A stretch of 8,582 bases of DNA, from the NCBI GenBank assembly GCA_023437285.1, contig JAEZGP010000546.1, positions 1-8,582 of the forward strand, in the 5' to 3' direction. A model generated the notes under the pieces. The model saw nothing but the letters and a program-made list of their open reading frames with translations. It was not told the DNA's origin and made no database searches. The position numbers were made by a program, and so were the translations under genes. Below are positions 1 to 6,214 of the stretch, in pieces; positions within the stretch are counted from its first letter, which is position 1; the number at the start of each line of letters is the position of its first letter. Origin of the DNA: Actinomycetes bacterium. Its GTDB lineage: Bacteria; Actinomycetota; Actinomycetes; Mycobacteriales; Micromonosporaceae.

Positions 1-1
1 C

Positions 2-724
2 GTCGGCGCCGCCCTGCTGGTGGCCGCCGCGGGCGTGGCTGTCTGGGCCGGCGGCCTGCGCGGCTCCAAGGGCGCCGAGGCCGGACCGCCCGTGCCGAGC
101 GCCCCGACCCTGGCCTGCACCGCCACGTACTGGGTGCGCAGCGACAACGGCACCCGGTTCACTGGCGAGCTGCTCGTCGCCAACGACGGCACCACGCACA
201 TCGACGGCGACTGGAACATCACCTTCCGGTACCCGGGCAGCCAGCGAATCGAGCGACTCGGCAACGTCCGGGTGACCGATTCCCGGCTCGCCACCGGCAC
301 CGAGCCCGCCGGCTGGACGCAGGACGGTCAGGCCGTGTCCGTGTTCCCCGGCCGGTTGACCGCCAAGGCCCGGTCCGTCGAGCCGAACAAGCAGGTCAGC
401 ATCCCCTTCGAGGGCTCCTACGACGAGCGCAACCCGATGCCGAACTCGTTCGTCGTCAACGGGGTAGCCTGCCAGCCGGTCCTGGTCGGCCCGGTCGACA
501 AACCGCCGCCCACCCGGCCCAACTCGGGCGAGGAACCGGCAGTGACCACGGCGCCGCCCAGCACGGCCCCCACGGAGGCCCCCGTCGAGGAGCCGTCGGC
601 AGCCCCGCCGACGACCAGCCGCCCGGACCCGGTCGAGACGTCCGCCCCGCCGACCACCAGCGCGCCGGAAACGCGGGAGACGTCAAACCCGGTCGCCGAC
701 CTCCTCGACGCCCTGACCGACTGA
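2..724 (+). CDS. CBM2-like domain protein with N-terminal membrane segment and Pro/Thr/Ser-rich tail (5' partial)
   Basis: The frame is open to the left edge, so the true start lies outside; the GTG at 20 falls inside a hydrophobic stretch (VGAALLVAAAGVAVW) and is unlikely to be the start. That stretch looks like a membrane anchor or signal-peptide core. Numbering from the GTG codon, residues 33-151 match the family 2 carbohydrate-binding module: Cys33 and Cys151 sit where the family's terminal disulfide lies, Trp65 matches the buried Trp of the 'GW' motif, and the end reads SFVVNGVAC like the family's 'F.LNG..C'. Residues 155-224 are a Pro/Thr/Ser/Glu-rich low-complexity tail, ending in a short hydrophobic VADLLDALTD. 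The protein should lie outside the membrane. The three surface Trp residues that classical CBM2 proteins use on cellulose are replaced (by Asp/Asn near 42-43, Leu80, and Pro/Gly near 110). Cellulose binding is therefore doubtful and the role unknown; a cytoplasmic N-terminal domain could exist upstream. Confidence 0.8.
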   Translation, partial: VGAALLVAAAGVAVWAGGLRGSKGAEAGPPVPSAPTLACTATYWVRSDNGTRFTGELLVANDGTTHIDGDWNITFRYPGSQRIERLGNVRVTDSRLATGTEPAGWTQDGQAVSVFPGRLTAKARSVEPNKQVSIPFEGSYDERNPMPNSFVVNGVACQPVLVGPVDKPPPTRPNSGEEPAVTTAPPSTAPTEAPVEEPSAAPPTTSRPDPVETSAPPTTSAPETRETSNPVADLLDALTD

Positions 725-765
725 CCGGTCAGCCGCCGTCGGGGGAGGTGGCCCGCCGCCGCAGC

Positions 766-791
766 GTCCAGGTGATGCACACAACCTGGAC
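766..791 (+). terminator. Candidate terminator stem after the CBM2 gene
   Basis: Perfect 8-bp arms, GTCCAGGT (766-773) and ACCTGGAC (784-791), enclose a 10-base loop and begin about 40 bases after the stop codon. No T-run follows, as is common for actinomycete terminators. Position and stem support the call, but the loop is long and the stem modest. Confidence 0.4.
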
Positions 792-879
792 AATCCTCCA
801 AAATCTATGGATAACCCAATCCATGGACTACTGTCCGTAACGTCTTCGCCCCGACCGCCCACCCCTCCCGCCGCCCTTT

Positions 880-892
880 GCTCTGCTTACCT
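880..892 (-). repeat. Half copy of the AGGTAAGCAGAGC repeat
   Basis: Read on the minus strand this is AGGTAAGCAGAGC, identical over 13 bases to 3802-3814 inside soxA and one base longer in its match than the intergenic copy at 983-994. Only one half of the palindrome is present here; the sequence that follows (TATACGCATCGG) does not complete it. It forms the inner end of the left arm of the long inverted repeat. Confidence 0.6.
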
Positions 893-946
893 ATACGCAT
901 CGGTAGCGGTGAGTGACCGAGGCGCCCATCGGTCGTGAGCTATTTG

Positions 947-968
947 ACCCAGTAAATACCCATTAAAT
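947..968 (+). repeat. Tandem AT-rich 11-mer
   Basis: ACCCAGTAAAT (947-957) is followed without a gap by ACCCATTAAAT (958-968), differing at one base. The second unit forms the left side of the palindrome at 958-972. The AT content is conspicuous against the GC-rich surroundings. Confidence 0.55.
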
Positions 969-972
969 GGGT
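958..972. repeat. Perfect palindrome ACCCATT-A-AATGGGT
   Basis: Two 7-base arms surround a single central A. It directly abuts the next palindrome (972-990), sharing one base. Geometry is compatible with a protein-binding operator or with one part of a mobile-element end; the site does not lie in front of any gene in this window. Confidence 0.5.
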
Positions 973-994
973 GCTTACCTGGAGTAAGCAGAGC
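970..994. repeat. Palindromic repeat, intergenic copy
   Basis: TGCTTAC (972-978) and GTAAGCA (984-990) form a 7-bp stem with the 5-base centre CTGGA, flanked by GG on the left and GAGC on the right. The whole 25-base unit recurs at 3790-3814 inside soxA with only two differences, both in the centre (positions 982 and 983). This copy also makes up the inner end of the right arm of the long inverted repeat. Confidence 0.7.
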
Positions 995-1040
995 AAAGGA
1001 CGGAGGGGTGGGTGGATTGGAGGGTGGCTGAACTCACTCT

Positions 1041-1078
1041 CCGTTACATGACGCCGAGTTACGGCGTTTCCGCAACGG
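1041..1078. terminator. Nested stem-loop, candidate terminator of the minus-strand operon
   Basis: The inner stem ACGCCG (1051-1056) / CGGCGT (1062-1067) has the 5-base loop AGTTA. The outer stem CCGTT (1041-1045) / AACGG (1074-1078) is separated from it by 5- and 6-base internal bulges. It lies about 85-120 bases past the topoisomerase stop codon. No T-run follows on the minus strand, so an ordinary intrinsic terminator is only one possibility; the fold could instead be a regulatory or RNA-stability element. Confidence 0.35.
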
Positions 1079-1160
1079 TAGGTGCGTGGTTGGTCGGCCA
1101 AAGGTGGGTGGCGCGGGCAGGCGAGACAGAGGGAGCGCCCAAAGAGTTTTAACCCCGGGG

Positions 1161-2147
1161 TCAGGGGGTCAGCAGGGTGCGGACGGCGCGTTCGGCGGCC
1201 GGGCCGGTGGGCGGGGCCGCGGCGGGCAGGTCGATCGTGATGCCCTGCTCGTACGCGTCGATGACGCGGGGGTCCACGTAGGACGCGCGGGCGATCGCCG
1301 GGGTGTTGCCCAGGTCGTCGGCGACCGACCGCACCACCTGCGAGATCACCCGGCGGCGCCGGGTCGCCGACGACGGTCGCTCCGCCTTGGACAGGGCCGC
1401 GGCGGCGCGCACGGTGGCGTGCCAGGTGCGCAGGTCCTTGGCGGTCATCGGGGCGCCCGCGGCCTTCGCCAGATAGGCGTTGATGTCGGCGGCGTGCAGG
1501 ACGCGCATGCCGCGCTTCGACCGGTACGCCAGAAGCCTTTCTTCCGGCTCGCGGACCCGCAGCAACGCGCGGACGGTGAGCGCCGAGCGGGCGTCCTTGA
1601 TGGCGATGTCGTGCTCGATGCCGCCCTTGCCGCAGAACCGGAAGCGCATCGTGTCCCGGCCCGCGCTGACGTGGCGGCACTGCAACGTGGCGATGCCGTA
1701 GCTGGGCTCGTCGCCGGCCGCGTACTGGTCGCTGCCGACGCGGAACAGGCCACGGTCGATGAGGCGCACCGCCAGCGCCAGTACCCGTTTGCGCGTCAGG
1801 CGTTTGTCGTTGAGATCCGTGCTCACCGTGCGGCGCACCGCGGCCAGGCGCTCGGCCACCGTCGCCACCCTGGCGAACTTGCGCCGGTCGCGCCGGTCAC
1901 GCCACACGCGGTGATAGAGGTACTGGCGACGACCGGCCGCGTCCGTGCCCACCGCCTGCAGGTGGCCGGCCGGGTCCGGGCAGATCCACACGTCGCGCCA
2001 GGCCGGCGGGATGGCCAGCGCCTCGATGCGCTTGATGATCCGCTCGTCGGCCAGCTTGCGGCCGTGACGGTTGTAGTAGCCGAAACCCTTGCCGTACCGC
2101 CGACGGGTGTAGCCCGGCTGCGCCGGGTCACTGCGGTTCAGGCGCAT
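1161..2147 (-). CDS. DNA topoisomerase IB (bacterial, poxvirus-like)
   Basis: The 328-residue protein matches bacterial type IB topoisomerases, which relax supercoils by nicking one strand through a 3'-phosphotyrosine link. Visible family blocks are IPPAWRDVWICPDPAGHLQA (46-65), GRRQYLYH (72-79), VGSDQYA (137-143) and TAKDLRTW (235-242). The catalytic set can be placed as Arg136, Lys174 (in CGKGG), Arg240, Asn281 (where bacterial enzymes often replace the viral His) and nucleophile Tyr290 in ARASYVDP. All are present and the length is normal, so the enzyme should be active. The ATG has a GGAG four bases upstream (2152-2155). The start overlaps the end of the F420-dependent oxidoreductase gene by 20 bp, implying co-transcription or coupling, although no functional link is evident. 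Very sure of the family. Confidence 0.95.
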   Translation of the reverse strand: MRLNRSDPAQPGYTRRRYGKGFGYYNRHGRKLADERIIKRIEALAIPPAWRDVWICPDPAGHLQAVGTDAAGRRQYLYHRVWRDRRDRRKFARVATVAERLAAVRRTVSTDLNDKRLTRKRVLALAVRLIDRGLFRVGSDQYAAGDEPSYGIATLQCRHVSAGRDTMRFRFCGKGGIEHDIAIKDARSALTVRALLRVREPEERLLAYRSKRGMRVLHAADINAYLAKAAGAPMTAKDLRTWHATVRAAAALSKAERPSSATRRRRVISQVVRSVADDLGNTPAIARASYVDPRVIDAYEQGITIDLPAAAPPTGPAAERAVRTLLTP

Positions 2148-3099
2148 GGAACTCCGGCAGGATGTCGGTCGCGTACATGGTGATGAGCTCTTTGTAGTGC
2201 GGACCGACGGCGCCTACGTGCAGCACGTCGAAGCCGGCCTGCTCGTACTGCTGGGCAAGCTCGACGTAGGGCTGCGGGTCAGGGCCGTGGGGCATCTTCA
2301 TCTGGTCGCGGGTGACCAGCGTCGACGCCTGCTCGAAGTGCTCCGGGGTCGGCAGCACCTGGGACAACTCGCCCGGCAGGCCCTCGTTCGGCCAGAGCCG
2401 GTACGCGATGTCCAGGCCCTCCTCGACACTCGGTGCCCAGCAACCCTTCATCGCCGCGAGCGTCGGCTTGCCGTGCGGGTTGCCGGTGCCGGCTGCCTCC
2501 CGGAACCGGCGTACCGCGTCGGCGTCCGGCATCGTGGAGATGAACCCGTCGCCGATGTCGGCGGCCAGCTCGATCGCCTTCGGGCCGAACGCGGAGACGT
2601 ACACGTCCGGCGGGGTGTCCGGAATCGTGTACAGGCGGGCGTGATCGACGGTGTAGAAGCGGCCGTCGTGGTTGACGACCTTGCCGGTCCACAGCTTCCG
2701 CATGATCTCGACGGCCTCCTCGAGCATCTCCAGGCGGACCGAGGCCGTCGGCCACGCGTCGCCCAGGATGTGCTCGTTGAGTGCCTCGCCGCTGCCGACC
2801 CCGAGGTGGAAGCGGCCGTTGGTGAGTACGGCGCTGGTGGCGGCCGCCTGCGCGATGATCGCCGGGTGGATGCGCACGGTCGGGCAGGTCACGGCCGTGA
2901 TGATCGGCAGGTCGCACACCTGGCTGACCGCCCCGATGATCGACCAGACGAACGGCGCCTGGCCCTGCTCGTCATTCCACGGGTGGTAGTGGTCGGAGAC
3001 GAACAGCGACGTGAAGCCCGCCTCGGCGGCCAGACGCGCCTGCTCGACGAGTTCCGCCGGCGTGAACTCCTCGGTGGAAAGGAAATAACCCATACGCAT
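2128..3099 (-). CDS. F420-dependent LLM-class oxidoreductase (F420-dependent G6P dehydrogenase-like subfamily)
   Basis: A 323-residue TIM-barrel protein of the luciferase-like monooxygenase superfamily, in the actinobacterial group related to F420-dependent glucose-6-phosphate dehydrogenase (FGD). Members transfer hydride to or from the deazaflavin F420. Visible signatures are SDHYHPWNDEQGQ (35-47), TCPTVRIHPAIIAQAAATSA (71-90) and GVGSGEALNEHILGD (100-114). Asp36, His37, Trp41 and Glu105 line up with FGD residues Asp39, His40, Trp44 and Glu109. The rest diverges from FGD, so the substrate is unknown. The frame extends to a TTG at 3117, but homologues begin MRxGYFLS, so I chose the ATG at 3099; neither start has a clear ribosome-binding site. 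The gene begins 28 bp after the soxA-soxG stop and is probably on the same transcript. Confidence 0.9.
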   Translation of the reverse strand: MRMGYFLSTEEFTPAELVEQARLAAEAGFTSLFVSDHYHPWNDEQGQAPFVWSIIGAVSQVCDLPIITAVTCPTVRIHPAIIAQAAATSAVLTNGRFHLGVGSGEALNEHILGDAWPTASVRLEMLEEAVEIMRKLWTGKVVNHDGRFYTVDHARLYTIPDTPPDVYVSAFGPKAIELAADIGDGFISTMPDADAVRRFREAAGTGNPHGKPTLAAMKGCWAPSVEEGLDIAYRLWPNEGLPGELSQVLPTPEHFEQASTLVTRDQMKMPHGPDPQPYVELAQQYEQAGFDVLHVGAVGPHYKELITMYATDILPEFHAPEPQ

Positions 3100-3127
3100 G
3101 GCGTACAGGTGACCCAAAAGCGACGGG

Positions 3128-6100
3128 TTAAACGTCGGCCGCCGCGCTCAGGCCCGCGGCGGCGTCGACGAGCCAGGCGGCGAGGTAACGGGCGAGGGAG
3201 GGACGCACGACAAGCACGTACTCGTCGTCGGCCCGGCGCCAGACGAGCGCCTGCGTACGGGCGACGTGCGTCTGGACGCAGCCGCCGATGTGGAACCGGT
3301 CCGGTCGCAGGTCCACCGCGCAGCCGAAGGCCAGCAACTGGCGGGCGTGCGACCCGAGGACCGCGATCGCGACGCGGGCCTGGGAGGTGTCGACCACCGA
3401 CCACGCCCTTTGCGGGGCCGCCGGAACGCCCCCGGGCGGGCTGACCAGCAGCGTTTCGTCGGGGCCGAGCCACAGGGCGGTGTGGGTGGCGGTGACGATC
3501 GTCGTGTTGGGCGGCATGGGGGCCGGGCCACGGACGGTGAGCTGGCCGCCCAGCGGCACGTCGACGATGCGCACACTGTCGCCGGTACGGTCGGCGACCG
3601 CCGCGAACGGGGCCGCGAAGCACGCGTTCGGGTCCGTTGGCGGGTCCGGCAGCGACACGACGGTCCCGGGCGGGTTGCCGTCGCGGCGGGTGTTGTGCGG
3701 GTCGTAGAACACCGGGCTGGTCACCGTGACCGCGGTTGTGCGCAGGCCGGTGCCGTCGAGCAGGGTGGCGTGCAGGCGTTTGCCGTGGCGGTGCTTACCT
3801 GAGGTAAGCAGAGCCAGCGCGAACGAGCGGCCGAGCGCGGCGCTGTGGTAGCTCGACGTCACGTGCCCGACCGGGACGCCGTCGGCCACCAGGTGCGATC
3901 CCTCGGGCAGGCACAGCGACGGGTCGTCGGTCAGCACGCCGACGAGGTGCTTGCGGTCGGGACGCGACGTGTCCGGGCGGGCCAGCGAACGTTTGCCGAG
4001 GAAGTCCGCCTTCGTGGTCGACACCGCCCAGCCGAGCCCGAGGTCGTGCGGCGTGACCGTCCCGTCCGTGTCCTGCCCGATGATCGGGTAGCCCTTTTCG
4101 GCGCGCAGGACGTGCATCGTCTCCGTGCCGTACGGGGTCGCGCCGGCGGCCACGAACGCGTTCCACAGGGCGGCGCCGGCCGACCACGCGACGCTGACCT
4201 CGTACGCCAGCTCGCCGGAGAAGCTGATCCGGCACACCCGCGCGGGCAGCCCGGCGACGACCGTGTCCTGCCAGCGCAGGAAGGGCAGGCGATGGACCGA
4301 GGGCGGAAGCAGGGTGCGGGCGTGCGGCCCTACCACCGCCACCGTCGACCACTGCTCCGTGACGGACGTGCACCACACCCGCAGGTCGGGCCACTCGGTC
4401 TGCGACCACTCCTCCATCCAGTCGAGTACCCGCGCGGCGTTGCCGGTCGTCGTCGTCACCAGGAAGCGGTCGTCGGCCAGCCGCGCGACCGTGCCGTCGT
4501 CGAGCACCATGCCGTCGACCCCGCACATGACCCCGTAGCGGATGGCGCCGACGGCGAGCGTGGAGATGACGTTGGTGTAGAGCCGGTCGAGGAACTCGCC
4601 CGCGTCCGGGCCGACCACCTCGATCTTGCCCAGGGTGGACGCGTCCAGGACCGCGACGGCGGTGCGCGCCGCGACGCTTTCGCGGCGTACCGCCTCGTCC
4701 ATCGACTCGCCGTCGCGCGGGTAGTAGCGGGCCCGCCGCCACTGGCCGACGTTGTCGAACACCGCCCCGAGCGCCACGTGCGCGTCGTGCGCCGAAGTCT
4801 GCCGGACGGGGTCGAACAACGGGTCGCGGTCGCGTCCCGCCAAGGCCGCGAACAGCACCGGCACGTACGGCGGGCGGAACGTGGTCAGCTCGACGCCCGT
4901 GCCGGCGGTCAGCGCCGTCAGGAACCCGGAGGTCTTGCCCTGGTCGTGCGCCGTACCGGCCGTCGTGTAGCGCTTCACGTGCTCCACCGAGCGCAGCCCC
5001 GCGCCGGTGGCCCGCGCGACATCGGCCACGGTCACGTCGCGTTGCAGGTCGACGTACCCGCCCTGCGGCCCGGGCAGGTGACTGGGCGGCGGCAGCGGCG
5101 ACACGTACTCCACCGGGCCGGGATGTCCGTCGGGCACCATCGCGCCGAGCGCCTCATCGAAGCGCAGCCGCCCGCCGGCCTGCCCGTAGAGCTGCAACAC
5201 GGGGCTGAACCCGCCGGCGACCAGCACCGCGTCGACCTCGTAGCGGTGCGCGCCGACCGCGACGCCCCGCACCCGCGTCTCGCCGAACACCTCAATCAGC
5301 GGGTACGCCTCGCGCGTGTCCACCACGGTGGCGATCTCTATGCCGGCGGCCGCGAGGGTGGCGGCCGCCGCGTGACCGGTGTCGTTCGTAGTCACCACGA
5401 CGGCGCGGCGACCGACCAGTACGCCGTACCGGTGCAGGTAGCGCACGGCCGCCGACGCCAGCATGACGCCCGGCACGTCGTTGCCGGCGAACGCCAGCGG
5501 CCGTTCGTGCCAGCCGGTGGCCAGCAGGATCCGCCCGGCGCGGATGCGCCACAGGCGTTGGCGGGTGCCGCCGGCGCCAATGGGTAGGTGGTCGGTGAGG
5601 CGCTGGATCGCCGGTACGAACCCGTGGTCGTAGACGCCCAGCGCGGTCGTGCGCGTCAGCAGCGTCACGTCACGGCGGGCCTTCGCGCGCAGGAACGCCA
5701 GGTCGTCGGCGATCAGGTCACGGGTCTCGAACGCGGTGCCCAGGTCGTGCGCGCTGCCGCCCAGTTCGGGACCCTCGTCGACGACGATCACCCGGGCACC
5801 GTCGCGGACCGCGTCGACGGCTGCCGACAGGCCGGCGGGGCCGCCGCCGACGACGAGGACGTCGCAGTGGGCCCACACCGCGTCGTAGCGGGCCTCATCC
5901 GGGCCGGTCAGCCGACCGCGGCCGGCGAGCGGCTCGGCGACGAGGCCGTCGACCAGCTCGACGGTGGTGGCGGTGCGCATCGGCTCCACGTAGGGGGCGC
6001 TGACCCGCACGATCGCGGTCGGCTCCTCGCTGCCGGCGGTCAGGATGCCGCGCGGGCGACCGTGGTTGACCGACGTCGACACGTGGTGGATTCCGTTGGC

Positions 6101-6214
6101 CAGCAACGCCGAGGCGAGCGTGTCGCCCGCGTACCCGGTGTGGGTAACGCCGTCGAAGACGAAGCGCCGCACCTGGTCGCGGTCGACGCGGCCCGCGGAT
6201 TTGTGCCGGGTCAC
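3128..6214 (-). CDS. soxA: Sarcosine oxidase alpha subunit fused to gamma subunit
   Basis: A 1028-residue protein for the main subunit of heterotetrameric sarcosine oxidase, which oxidises sarcosine to glycine and passes the methyl carbon to tetrahydrofolate. Domains: residues 15-95 resemble the SoxA N-terminal ferredoxin-like fold (no Fe-S cysteines); 118-360 are a nucleotide-binding region with VVGGGPAGLSAA; 387-495 carry YVDLQRDVTVADVARATGAG and EHVKRYTTAGTAHDQGKTSG; 500-845 are the GcvT-like folate domain (LDASTLGKIEVVGPD, YGTETMHVLRAEKGYPIIGQ). Residues about 863-1022 then match the gamma subunit SoxG (ALWLGPDETLLV, VVDTSQAR, FHIGGCVQTHVARTQALVWR, VRPSLARYLAAWL), which is normally a separate gene. 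The nucleotide-binding region appears shortened near 302-325 and 361-386. A palindromic repeat supplies codons 801-808. The GTG start overlaps the soxD stop (GTGA) and has GAGGT seven bases upstream; longer versions of the frame run through soxD and soxB out of frame and are rejected. Confidence 0.95.
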   Translation of the reverse strand: MTRHKSAGRVDRDQVRRFVFDGVTHTGYAGDTLASALLANGIHHVSTSVNHGRPRGILTAGSEEPTAIVRVSAPYVEPMRTATTVELVDGLVAEPLAGRGRLTGPDEARYDAVWAHCDVLVVGGGPAGLSAAVDAVRDGARVIVVDEGPELGGSAHDLGTAFETRDLIADDLAFLRAKARRDVTLLTRTTALGVYDHGFVPAIQRLTDHLPIGAGGTRQRLWRIRAGRILLATGWHERPLAFAGNDVPGVMLASAAVRYLHRYGVLVGRRAVVVTTNDTGHAAAATLAAAGIEIATVVDTREAYPLIEVFGETRVRGVAVGAHRYEVDAVLVAGGFSPVLQLYGQAGGRLRFDEALGAMVPDGHPGPVEYVSPLPPPSHLPGPQGGYVDLQRDVTVADVARATGAGLRSVEHVKRYTTAGTAHDQGKTSGFLTALTAGTGVELTTFRPPYVPVLFAALAGRDRDPLFDPVRQTSAHDAHVALGAVFDNVGQWRRARYYPRDGESMDEAVRRESVAARTAVAVLDASTLGKIEVVGPDAGEFLDRLYTNVISTLAVGAIRYGVMCGVDGMVLDDGTVARLADDRFLVTTTTGNAARVLDWMEEWSQTEWPDLRVWCTSVTEQWSTVAVVGPHARTLLPPSVHRLPFLRWQDTVVAGLPARVCRISFSGELAYEVSVAWSAGAALWNAFVAAGATPYGTETMHVLRAEKGYPIIGQDTDGTVTPHDLGLGWAVSTTKADFLGKRSLARPDTSRPDRKHLVGVLTDDPSLCLPEGSHLVADGVPVGHVTSSYHSAALGRSFALALLTSGKHRHGKRLHATLLDGTGLRTTAVTVTSPVFYDPHNTRRDGNPPGTVVSLPDPPTDPNACFAAPFAAVADRTGDSVRIVDVPLGGQLTVRGPAPMPPNTTIVTATHTALWLGPDETLLVSPPGGVPAAPQRAWSVVDTSQARVAIAVLGSHARQLLAFGCAVDLRPDRFHIGGCVQTHVARTQALVWRRADDEYVLVVRPSLARYLAAWLVDAAAGLSAAADV
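3790..3814. repeat. Palindromic repeat, copy inside soxA
   Basis: TGCTTACC (3792-3799) and GGTAAGCA (3803-3810) form a perfect 8-bp stem with centre TGA. The 25-base unit is identical at 23 positions to 970-994. On the coding strand it reads GCT CTG CTT ACC TCA GGT AAG CAC (Ala801 to His808); GCT, CTT, TCA and GGT are unusual in a gene whose codons nearly all end in G or C. The frame and the length of this region are kept relative to other SoxA proteins. Confidence 0.75.

Larger units (their letters stand above)
858..1012. repeat. Long imperfect inverted repeat, MITE-like or double-terminator structure
   Basis: The left arm contains CCCACCCCTCC (858-868) and CCTTTGCTCTGCTTAC (875-890). The right arm is the reverse complement of both blocks in matching order: GTAAGCAGAGCAAAGG (984-999) and GGAGGGGTGGG (1002-1012). 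Together that is 27 matched base pairs, interrupted only by 6 bases on the left and 2 on the right, around a 93-base centre. Similarity fades outside these blocks and no clear target-site duplication is seen. It could be a small non-autonomous mobile element or a structured RNA end shared by the convergent transcripts. Confidence 0.65.
725..1160. other. Non-coding gap between convergent genes, rich in inverted repeats
   Basis: No credible gene is seen here; frames that cross it are antisense extensions of the flanking genes. The middle (about 790-830 and 940-990) is visibly more AT-rich than the coding DNA. It contains a stem just after the CBM2 gene, a long imperfect inverted repeat, a tandem 11-mer, two abutting palindromes and a nested stem-loop, each listed separately. 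Because both neighbours end here, terminators are expected, but the amount of symmetry exceeds a simple bidirectional terminator. No tRNA-like fold or riboswitch consensus was recognised. A partial TTGACC box at 944-949 has no well-placed -10 box. Confidence 0.7.

Noticed and set aside
418..801. Minus-strand frame opposite the CBM2 gene
   Set aside because: Mirror of the Pro/Thr-rich tail; no motif and no plausible start signal.
944..972. Promoter with TTGACC as -35 box
   Set aside because: No -10 hexamer at 16-18 bases; no gene in this window starts downstream on the plus strand.
1086..2183. Long plus-strand frame antisense to the topoisomerase gene
   Set aside because: Arg/Ala/Gly/Val-rich translation without any family signature; the minus-strand frame encodes an intact topoisomerase IB with all catalytic residues.
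3100..3117. TTG start for the F420-dependent oxidoreductase
   Set aside because: Homologues begin at MRxGYFLS; the six extra residues are not conserved and no better ribosome-binding site supports them.
3845..5587. 580-residue plus-strand frame within soxA
   Set aside because: Antisense to a well-conserved coding region, with low-complexity Arg/Val/Asp/Gly composition typical of GC-rich shadow frames.
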